Positions 6,065 through 11,841 of a DNA stretch of 11,841 nucleotides are shown piece by piece; the stretch's first letter is position 1, and every line of letters starts with the position of its first letter. The notes beneath the pieces were generated by a model. The model had not been told where the DNA came from. It did not search any database and worked only from the letters and a program-made list of their open reading frames with translations. A program made the position numbers and the translations under genes. This DNA is from Chitinophagaceae bacterium UBA2793. Lineage in GTDB: Bacteria > Bacteroidota > Bacteroidia > Chitinophagales > Chitinophagaceae. The stretch spans positions 1-11,841 of the forward strand of contig DEHT01000002.1 in assembly GCA_002352045.1 (NCBI GenBank), in the 5' to 3' direction.

Positions 6065-7451
6065 ACTTATACTCATACACAATATAACCCCAGGGTTCTA
6101 TGTTGAATGTATGCTTCGTATCTATCTTTTCGTTCACAGCCATAAAAACATTGTAAGGTTCTCCATTTATTACAGCGTCATCAATACTAAACTTTTGTTC
6201 TTGTTTCGAAAAATTTAAAATCACCACAACTTTTTTTCCGGCCTTTTCTCTTACATAGGCATATACTGCATTATTGTTGCTACTGTTTAGTCTCTTATAA
6301 GTGGCATCGTAATTTAAAGCATCGTTACTGTGACGAAGCAATAATAATTTTTTATAAAATGGAGCCAAAGCATATTGCCCTGTCCAGCGAATGCTGTCTT
6401 TTACAAAAAACTTCAACCGGCGTTTGTTGGGCATTTCCTGCCCGCTATAAATAAGCGGAATACTTTGTGCAAAGGTTTGTGTAAGCACTGCAAAAGCAGG
6501 TGCTGCATTGCCAAATTTTTCGTACTCGGTTCCGTTCCAACTATTTTCATCGTGGTTGGTTGTAAAAAATAATCGGGCAGCATTGGCAGGAAACTCTTTC
6601 AGCCCACTATTCATTACGCTATCAAATTGCAGCAGATTGTATTTGCCCGTATATAATTCTTTCATGGCGTGCATGGCTTGCCATCCATAAGTAACATCAA
6701 AGCCGGCGGTATGCAGTTCGGGTTTATCGGCTTCTGCCAGCATAAAAATATCGGGCTTCAAGGCTTTTAATTGTGTGATGCAATTTTTCCAAAAATCATT
6801 GGGCACTTCTGCTGCCACATCACATCTAAATCCATCTATACCCGTTGTCAACCAAAACTTCATGGCATCAAGCATGGAATCTCGCATTGCTCTGTTATCA
6901 TAATTCAGTTCTCGTACATCAGTCCAATCAAAAGGTGCAATCATTTTCCCTAAAGAATCTTTGGTATAAAAATCGGGGTTGCTTTTAATCCAGGGATTAT
7001 CCGGTGCCGTATGGTTGGCTACCCAATCGGTAATTACTTTAAATCCCATACTGTGAGCCTGCTGAACAAAAGCTTTCCATTGTTGCATGGTACCATAATC
7101 GGGGTTAAAAGCTTTATAATCTCTTACGGCATAATAACTGCCCATCTGTTTTGCATTCTCTTTTCGCCCTTCAATGCCAATGGGAGTAATGGGCATAAAC
7201 CAAAGAATATCCACGCCCATATCTTTCAACCTGGGCAGGCTGCGTGCAAATGCTTCAATGGTTCCTTCACTGCTGTATTGACGCAGGTTTACTTCATATA
7301 TATTGGAGCCTTTCCACCATTTTTCTGTAGAAGTAGCTACCTTATCTTTTTGATTCGAATCCGATTGCGGCTTTAATTTGGGAGAATTATTGCAAGACGC
7401 AATAGTTAACGAAACAATGGTAAAAACCACAACCAATTTTTGTAAATGCAT
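6063..7451 (-). CDS. GH13 alpha-amylase-family lipoprotein
   Basis: This 462-residue enzyme is predicted to hydrolyse alpha-glucosidic bonds in starch, glycogen or maltodextrins. A lipobox ending TIASC predicts lipidation at C20. The residues after it (NNSPKLKP) lack the acidic surface-export signal reported for some Bacteroidota, so a periplasm-facing position is likely but not certain. The barrel shows all four GH13 regions: region I DWVANH (142-147), region II GFRCDVA with nucleophile D211, region III LAEAD with acid/base E240, and region IV TTNHDE with D301. A short all-beta domain follows (about 385-462). No carbohydrate-binding module or SusC/SusD gene is seen nearby, so this is not an obvious starch-utilisation locus. 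It is divergent from the S9 peptidase, with 114 bases between starts. The exact specificity (alpha-amylase, neopullulanase or cyclomaltodextrinase) cannot be read from the sequence. Confidence 0.95.
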   Translation of the reverse strand: MHLQKLVVVFTIVSLTIASCNNSPKLKPQSDSNQKDKVATSTEKWWKGSNIYEVNLRQYSSEGTIEAFARSLPRLKDMGVDILWFMPITPIGIEGRKENAKQMGSYYAVRDYKAFNPDYGTMQQWKAFVQQAHSMGFKVITDWVANHTAPDNPWIKSNPDFYTKDSLGKMIAPFDWTDVRELNYDNRAMRDSMLDAMKFWLTTGIDGFRCDVAAEVPNDFWKNCITQLKALKPDIFMLAEADKPELHTAGFDVTYGWQAMHAMKELYTGKYNLLQFDSVMNSGLKEFPANAARLFFTTNHDENSWNGTEYEKFGNAAPAFAVLTQTFAQSIPLIYSGQEMPNKRRLKFFVKDSIRWTGQYALAPFYKKLLLLRHSNDALNYDATYKRLNSSNNNAVYAYVREKAGKKVVVILNFSKQEQKFSIDDAVINGEPYNVFMAVNEKIDTKHTFNIEPWGYIVYEYK

Positions 7452-7565
7452 ATTAAAAAAATTTACCTAAGATAATCATTCAAACTAAATGTAAGCAGAA
7501 TGAATTTACAAGCGGGCACAAAAATTAATGTGTCCTCGTTATATTTACCACATAATAATACAACC

Positions 7566-9944
7566 ATGATAAAACAATATTTCAGCATCCTTTTCCTTAT
7601 TGTTTCAGGATTTACAAATGCACAAAAAATTGAAAAACTTACCGTAGAAAAAATAATGAGCGACCCCAAATGGATTGGTAGCTCCCCTTCATCATTACAA
7701 TGGAGTGCCGATGGAAAATATCTTTTCTTTAATTGGAATCCAAACAATGAAGCCACCGACTCTTTGTATTTTGTTTCTCTCGAAAATCGCATACCCCAAA
7801 AAGCATCGGTATCATTTGCAAGAGAAACATTAAAGGCAGGCAATCTTAAATACAATAAAAATCGAAACGCTTATGTGTACATAAAAAACAACGATATTTT
7901 TTATACCGATTTAAAAAGGAATAAAACCATCCGCATTGTTGAAACAATCGATATTGAACACAACCCACAGTTTTCTTTCAACGATTCAAAAATTGTTTAT
8001 ACCCGAAATCAAAACCTGTATGCCTGGGATATTTCATCAGGAGAAACTAAGCAACTCACCCGTATTGGCCAGTCGGGCACCGGTGGAAGAATAGGTTCAA
8101 GAGAGAGAATCGAAAATGAAAATGAACAAGAGAAATGGTTGCGTAATGATCAGTTGGCATGGATTAGTATTTTAAAAGAAAGAAAAGAAAAAAAGGAAGC
8201 AAGAGATGCCTATTACGAAAAGTTGCCGAAAGACAAAGAGATTCGCAGTATTTCTATAAGCGATAAAAACTTGCAATCGTTGGGAATAAGCCCCGATGGC
8301 CGTTTTGTGCATTATCGTTTATACAAATCGGCTTCCGGCAATAAAGGAACCATTGTTCCGGATTATGTAACAGAAAGCGGCTTTACTACCGATATTCCAA
8401 CCAGAACCAAAGTAGGCGAAATACAGGGAAGCTATGAGTTATTTATTTTTGACAGGCTTACCGATAGTTTATATAAAATAAAAGCAGATAATTTACCCGG
8501 TATTAAAGACCTGCCGGATTATGTAAAAGATTATCCCGAACAACTCAAAGAAAGAACTAAGCAAAATGAAAACCGGCCGGTAATGTATAGCATTGCAGGA
8601 TGGAACGAAGATGGTTCAAAACTTTTACTCGATATTCATTCTCTTGATAATAAAGACAGGTGGCTGGCTTTATGGGACACAGCCACTAAAACCTACAACT
8701 GCATTAACAGGCAAAGAGATGAAGCTTGGATTGGCGGCCCGGGTATGTTTACCCGAGGCTGGCTGAACAACCATACCATTTATTTTCAATGGGAGCAAAC
8801 AGGCTATAGCCATTTATATAGTTATGATATAAAAACCGGAACCACTAAGTCATTAACATCGGGCAGGTTCGAAGTGCAGGATGCTGACTTGTCGAACAAC
8901 AAACAATTTTTTTACATTACTACCAATGAAGTGCATCCCGGAGAAAAACATTATTATCGTTTACCCGTTAACGGTGGTAAGGCGGAAAAGCTCACTCAGT
9001 TTACCGGTAGCAACCAGGTTGTACTTTCTCCTGATGAAAAAAATATTGCCTTTTTGTATTCATACTCCAATAAACCAACTGAGTTGTATTGGATGCCGAA
9101 TAAATTAAATAGCCGGGCCGAACAAATAACTCATAAAGCAACCAGTCCGGAATTTTTATCATACCAATGGCGTAACCCCGAAGTAATGAGTTTTACCGCA
9201 GCCGATGGTGCACAAGTGTATGCAAGATTATACAAACCCAAAGTACAACATCAAAATAAACCTGCTGTAATTTTTGTACATGGTGCAGGTTATTTGCAAA
9301 ATGCACATAAATGGTGGAGCAGCTATTATAGAGAATATATGTTTCATAATTTATTGGCCGACGAAGGTTATACCGTAATGGATATTGATTACCGTGGAAG
9401 TGCTGGCTACGGCAGGGATTGCAGAACCGGCATCTATAGACACATGGGTGGAAAAGATTTAGAAGATCATGTAGATGCAGCCAACTGGCTCATAAAAAAT
9501 GCAGGCGTTTCAAAAGATAATATTGGCATTTACGGCGGCTCCTATGGAGGTTTTATTACATTGATGGCCATGTTTACAAAACCAACAGTGTTTGCTGCAG
9601 GCGCAGCATTGCGGCCGGTAACAGACTGGGCACAATATAATCATGGCTATACCAGCAATATTTTAAATGAACCTTATACTGATAGCCTCGCTTATCGTAG
9701 AAGCTCGCCTCTCTACTTTGCCGAAGGGCTAAAAGGAAGTTTATTAATGTGCCATGGAATGTTGGATGTGAACGTACACTTCCAGGACGTAGTAAAACTT
9801 TCGCAACGCTTGATTGAATTAGGAAAAAATAATTGGGAGCTTGCTGCATACCCTATAGAAGACCACGGATTTGTAGAACCCAGTAGCTGGACTGATGAAT
9901 ACAAACGCATTTTAAAACTATTCAACACAGTTTTAAAAAAATAA
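7566..9944 (+). CDS. Exported S9 family peptidase (DPP IV/prolyl oligopeptidase-like)
   Basis: This 792-residue serine peptidase probably removes dipeptides or cleaves short peptides in the periplasm. The start at 7566 is chosen because MIKQYFSILFL opens a signal peptide ending TNAQ; the longer in-frame start at 7500 would put 22 non-signal residues in front. Residues about 40-535 form the beta-propeller, with repeats such as SPDGRFVHYR and SPDEKNIAFLY, and a charged insertion around 178-225. Residues 545-792 are the alpha/beta-hydrolase domain, with nucleophile S659 in GGSYGG, D734 in GMLDVNVHF and H767 in EDHGF, so the triad is complete. RPVTDW (683-688) is typical of the S9 family. The length fits the family. 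It shares an upstream region with the divergent amylase gene. Subfamily (S9B against S9C) and substrate are not settled. Confidence 0.95.
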   Translation: MIKQYFSILFLIVSGFTNAQKIEKLTVEKIMSDPKWIGSSPSSLQWSADGKYLFFNWNPNNEATDSLYFVSLENRIPQKASVSFARETLKAGNLKYNKNRNAYVYIKNNDIFYTDLKRNKTIRIVETIDIEHNPQFSFNDSKIVYTRNQNLYAWDISSGETKQLTRIGQSGTGGRIGSRERIENENEQEKWLRNDQLAWISILKERKEKKEARDAYYEKLPKDKEIRSISISDKNLQSLGISPDGRFVHYRLYKSASGNKGTIVPDYVTESGFTTDIPTRTKVGEIQGSYELFIFDRLTDSLYKIKADNLPGIKDLPDYVKDYPEQLKERTKQNENRPVMYSIAGWNEDGSKLLLDIHSLDNKDRWLALWDTATKTYNCINRQRDEAWIGGPGMFTRGWLNNHTIYFQWEQTGYSHLYSYDIKTGTTKSLTSGRFEVQDADLSNNKQFFYITTNEVHPGEKHYYRLPVNGGKAEKLTQFTGSNQVVLSPDEKNIAFLYSYSNKPTELYWMPNKLNSRAEQITHKATSPEFLSYQWRNPEVMSFTAADGAQVYARLYKPKVQHQNKPAVIFVHGAGYLQNAHKWWSSYYREYMFHNLLADEGYTVMDIDYRGSAGYGRDCRTGIYRHMGGKDLEDHVDAANWLIKNAGVSKDNIGIYGGSYGGFITLMAMFTKPTVFAAGAALRPVTDWAQYNHGYTSNILNEPYTDSLAYRRSSPLYFAEGLKGSLLMCHGMLDVNVHFQDVVKLSQRLIELGKNNWELAAYPIEDHGFVEPSSWTDEYKRILKLFNTVLKK

Positions 9945-10077
9945 TGATATGCTAAGTGGATGTTAAAAGAGCAGATGAAGTAAACCTTATTTTATTAAAA
10001 CCATCTTATTGGTAATTATGGCACAAAATTTATGAATTATAAAATGCCAATTATAAAAACCAATTAAATTAAAAACA

Positions 10078-10665
10078 ATGAAACACATTCTACTGCCCTT
10101 AGCTATTACATCTGTAGTTTTATTCACTGCATGTTCGCAAAAAAAAGATACTGCAGCAAGAGATATGATATTACTTACCGATTCAATACATACCAGTAAC
10201 CTTACTACCGATTCCGCAGCCGGGCAAGCCATTGCTCAACCGCAGGAACCGGTAGAAGCGGCTCCTCCGGCGAGAACCAACGTACAGGGAAAAAACAGAA
10301 CCAAACCAAGGCCGGTGTACAATAACAATGCAACTACCCAGGCCCCGGTAGCTACTCCTGAGCCATCGCAACCTACTGTTACTCCAACTCCGGCTCCGGC
10401 TCCTTCAGCCGAAACTGCAGGTACAGGATCAAATAACGAAGGCAATTCATCAGAAGGCAATACTACTGCAACTCCGGCTAAGAAAAAAGGAGTAAGCAAC
10501 TCTGCAAAAGGTGCCATTATAGGCGGTGTAGGTGGTGCTGTTGCCGGCGCCGTAATTGGTAAAAATGCAAAAGGTGCTGTAATTGGTGGTGTGGTTGGTG
10601 CAGCCGGTGGTTATATCTTAGGAAAAAAGAAAGATAAAAAACAATCTGATACATCCAATAATTAA
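10078..10665 (+). CDS. Glycine-zipper lipoprotein with Pro/Thr/Ala-rich linker
   Basis: This is a 195-residue predicted envelope lipoprotein. The lipobox LFTAC gives C19, and the following SQKKD resembles the short charged export signals known after the lipidated Cys in some Bacteroidota, hinting at outer-surface display (inference). Residues 50-135 are a low-complexity linker rich in Pro, Thr, Ala and Asn. Residues 143-184 are two tandem 21-residue glycine-zipper units (AKGAIIGGVGG and AKGAVIGGVVG), of the kind found in Gly-zipper 2TM/17-kDa-antigen-like proteins, which insert or oligomerise in membranes. A basic tail (KKKDKKQ) ends it. The function is unknown; a link to envelope stress or membrane integrity is typical of the family but not shown here. 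It has its own strong terminator and is probably monocistronic. Confidence 0.9.
   Translation: MKHILLPLAITSVVLFTACSQKKDTAARDMILLTDSIHTSNLTTDSAAGQAIAQPQEPVEAAPPARTNVQGKNRTKPRPVYNNNATTQAPVATPEPSQPTVTPTPAPAPSAETAGTGSNNEGNSSEGNTTATPAKKKGVSNSAKGAIIGGVGGAVAGAVIGKNAKGAVIGGVVGAAGGYILGKKKDKKQSDTSNN
10504..10629 (+). repeat. Tandem 63-bp coding repeat (two glycine-zipper units)
   Basis: Bases 10504-10566 and 10567-10629 each encode a 21-residue unit beginning AKGA and ending near IGKN or LGKK. The units share the GxxxG-type spacing that lets two membrane helices pack closely. The first reads VGGAVAGAVIG and the second VVGAAGGYILG, so the duplication is diverged. Confidence 0.75.
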
Positions 10666-10686
10666 TAATTATTAATTCAGATATTT

Positions 10687-10720
10687 AAAAGCGTTGCTGA
10701 CATTAGCGACGCTTTTTTTT
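10687..10720 (+). terminator. Rho-independent terminator after the glycine-zipper lipoprotein
   Basis: A 12-bp stem with one G-T wobble (10687-10698 with 10705-10716) has a 6-base loop GACATT and runs into eight T. It begins 22 bases after the stop codon. Confidence 0.88.
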
Positions 10721-10770
10721 ATGGTATTATCTCTTCCTAAATTGAAATGATATGTATGTATGCTTTGAAC

Positions 10771-10797
10771 AAAAAAAACTTCCAATGGAAGTTTTTT
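10771..10797 (-). terminator. Rho-independent terminator after the META lipoprotein
   Basis: An 11-bp perfect stem (10773-10783 with 10787-10797) has a 3-base loop AAT. On the minus strand it is followed by a run of T (complement of the eight A at 10771-10778), and it starts 14 bases after the META gene stop. The right arm also ends in six T on the plus strand, so it can back up the terminator of the convergent gene. Confidence 0.82.
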
Positions 10798-10811
10798 ATT
10801 GTATGCATTTT

Positions 10812-11267
10812 CTATTTAATAGTTTCAGCCTTCCCTTTCACCGCTTTAAACCTGGCTAAGGGAGCCATTCTGGCTTTATTCAACTGAAGCGTATCATTGT
10901 AAACATAATAGCTGTCGGCTATTTCAAAAACTTTTAAATATTCATCTTCTAATGGAAGTTCGGCACAAGCCATCATAGTTCTTATAAAAGTTGAAAACTT
11001 AATATTAAATCCGTTTGGATTTAATTCGTAATTGCCGCCATAGCCATTACAACCAGCGTTGCCTCCTGCGTTATTATTTTTAGTATGGAAAATAATATAA
11101 ATCTCTTTTTGGTCTTTTGAAAAGTTAACAGGTGCACCGTTGAGTTCAATTAATTTCCAATATGTGTCTTGTAAGCCAGAAGTTTTGTTGTTGGCCACTT
11201 GTTTAGTAGAGCAACATGCTGAAAGGCCTAAAACCGATACAGCAGCGAGATAAATAATTTTTTTCAT
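10812..11267 (-). CDS. META/HslJ-like domain lipoprotein
   Basis: This is a 151-residue predicted lipoprotein. The signal peptide ends at LSAC with C18 as the lipidated residue, followed by a second Cys. The META domain fills residues about 34-142: YWKLIELNG opens it, AGCNGYGGNYEL (71-82) is the family's conserved GCN turn, and TMMACAELPLEDEYL (97-111) is the second hallmark. Family members include E. coli HslJ, linked to heat shock and novobiocin resistance, and many Bacteroidota lipoproteins of unknown role, so no precise function is given. The start is 50 bases downstream of the ABC ATPase stop, so read-through from that gene is possible; I could not identify a clear separate promoter in the gap. 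A terminator follows at 10771-10797. The lack of acidic residues after the lipidated Cys argues weakly against surface export. Confidence 0.9.
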   Translation of the reverse strand: MKKIIYLAAVSVLGLSACCSTKQVANNKTSGLQDTYWKLIELNGAPVNFSKDQKEIYIIFHTKNNNAGGNAGCNGYGGNYELNPNGFNIKFSTFIRTMMACAELPLEDEYLKVFEIADSYYVYNDTLQLNKARMAPLARFKAVKGKAETIK

Positions 11268-11317
11268 TTTGTTTTTTTAATTTGTAGATAGATGTTTATA
11301 CAGAGGCAATTACATAA

Positions 11318-11841
11318 TTACAACATCCAGGCATTTTTTAAATTTATATCAATGCCTACTGTTTCTCCAATTTGTAAAGCATGCGATGCCAAATAAACCG
11401 ATAGTATTTGATTTCCAACTAACACATCAATACTAAAATAACTACCCCAAAACAATATTTTATGTACTACCCCATTTATTAAACCGGCATTGGCCGGCAG
11501 CAATTGTAATTGCTGAGGCCGTATAAATATTTTTTTTCCTTTTTCAATGGGCACTTGCCCATTGTTGAAGATGGAATTATCCAACAAGTTATATGTGCCT
11601 AACAATGCTGCAGCATATTCGTTTATGGGTTTAAAATACAATTCTTCTGCTGTACCTTTTTGAATGAAACTACCGTTTTTCATAAAATATACAGTTTGTG
11701 CCCAGGATAAAATGTCTAATGCATCATGTGAAACCAATATGCAGGAAACCCCTGTTTCGTTTTGTACTGCTTCAATCACAGCTTTCATTTGTTGCTTATG
11801 CAGCATATCTAAATTAGAAAAAGGCTCGTCGAGTAAAAGTA
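11318..11841 (-). CDS. ABC importer ATP-binding subunit, C-terminal fragment
   Basis: The frame stays open to the end of the window, so the Walker A, Q-loop and signature motifs lie outside it. The 173 visible residues begin with Walker B and D-loop (LLLDEPFSNLD), followed by the H-switch in ILVSHDALD. The DEPFSNLD form and the region FMKNGSFIQKGTAEELYF are typical of importer ATPases of the PotA/FbpC/MalK group. A C-terminal domain of about 80 residues, with IFIRPQQLQLLP and a strand-rich end, looks like a TOBE-type regulatory or substrate-sensing domain. The protein would sit on the cytoplasmic face and energise uptake of a small solute such as an anion, metal or polyamine; which one cannot be told. 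No permease or binding protein is in the window, so its partners are presumably upstream on the same strand. Confidence 0.9.
   Translation of the reverse strand, partial: LLLDEPFSNLDMLHKQQMKAVIEAVQNETGVSCILVSHDALDILSWAQTVYFMKNGSFIQKGTAEELYFKPINEYAAALLGTYNLLDNSIFNNGQVPIEKGKKIFIRPQQLQLLPANAGLINGVVHKILFWGSYFSIDVLVGNQILSVYLASHALQIGETVGIDINLKNAWML

Noticed and set aside
7011..7376. A 121-codon plus-strand frame inside the amylase gene
   Set aside because: It is antisense to the GH13 catalytic barrel, including region I; it is a shadow of the real gene.
6063..7451. Part of a Sus-like polysaccharide utilisation locus
   Set aside because: No SusC or SusD homologue and no sugar regulator lies beside the GH13 gene in the window; the neighbours are a peptidase and a two-component system.
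7500..7565. In-frame ATG at 7500 giving a 22-residue longer S9 peptidase
   Set aside because: The extension is hydrophilic and would bury the signal peptide; MIKQYF at 7566 fits an exported protein.
7463..7855. A 130-codon minus-strand frame overlapping the S9 peptidase start
   Set aside because: It lies antisense to the signal peptide and first propeller strands of a well-supported gene and resembles no family I know.
10236..10517. A 93-codon open frame on the minus strand inside the glycine-zipper lipoprotein
   Set aside because: It is antisense to a low-complexity Pro/Thr/Ala coding region, which creates long open frames on the other strand; there is no independent support.

Overview
The window is an AT-rich piece of what is most likely a Bacteroidota chromosome, probably from a Chitinophagaceae-like lineage. 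The signs are signal peptides ending in NAQ or TAQ, starts with A/T-rich leaders and no clear Shine-Dalgarno, a secreted TPR-type histidine kinase, an S9 peptidase with a propeller, and several small lipoproteins. This placement is inferred from gene style and not from a marker gene. I saw no tRNA, rRNA, CRISPR array, transposase or phage gene.

Layout. (1) 1-564 (+) is the C-terminal part of a subtilisin-like S8 protease, closed by a strong hairpin terminator at 586-625. (2) 565-1290 has no convincing gene. It holds a cluster of five short perfect hairpins (998-1154) bracketed by two degenerate copies of a 72-74 bp direct repeat. (3) 1291-5731 (-) is the most interesting block. It contains a sensor histidine kinase with an N-terminal TPR region, a LuxR/NarL-type response regulator overlapping it by ATGA, and a secreted protein built from 18 in-register 14-residue YadA-head (hep_Hag) repeats. 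The dyad TCACCC-N4-GGGTGA occurs just upstream of the kinase and again just upstream of the repeat protein, and nowhere else that I could find in the window. (4) 5732-6062 is intergenic, with that dyad, another short dyad and a heptamer tandem repeat running into the stop codon of the next gene. (5) 6063-7451 (-) is a GH13 alpha-amylase-family lipoprotein, divergent from 7566-9944 (+), an exported S9 (DPP IV/prolyl oligopeptidase-like) peptidase. (6) 10078-10665 (+) is a glycine-zipper lipoprotein, convergent with 10812-11267 (-), a META/HslJ-like lipoprotein. Two terminator hairpins lie between them. (7) 11318-11841 (-) is the C-terminal part of an ABC importer ATPase with a TOBE-like domain.

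How the genes may work together. The kinase and regulator form one translationally coupled two-component system. The shared dyad suggests that the regulator controls its own operon and the adjacent surface/secreted beta-roll protein. This is an inference from sequence alone. The remaining genes look like ordinary cell-envelope housekeeping (degradation of exported peptides and glucans, envelope lipoproteins, solute import), with no evident link to the two-component module.
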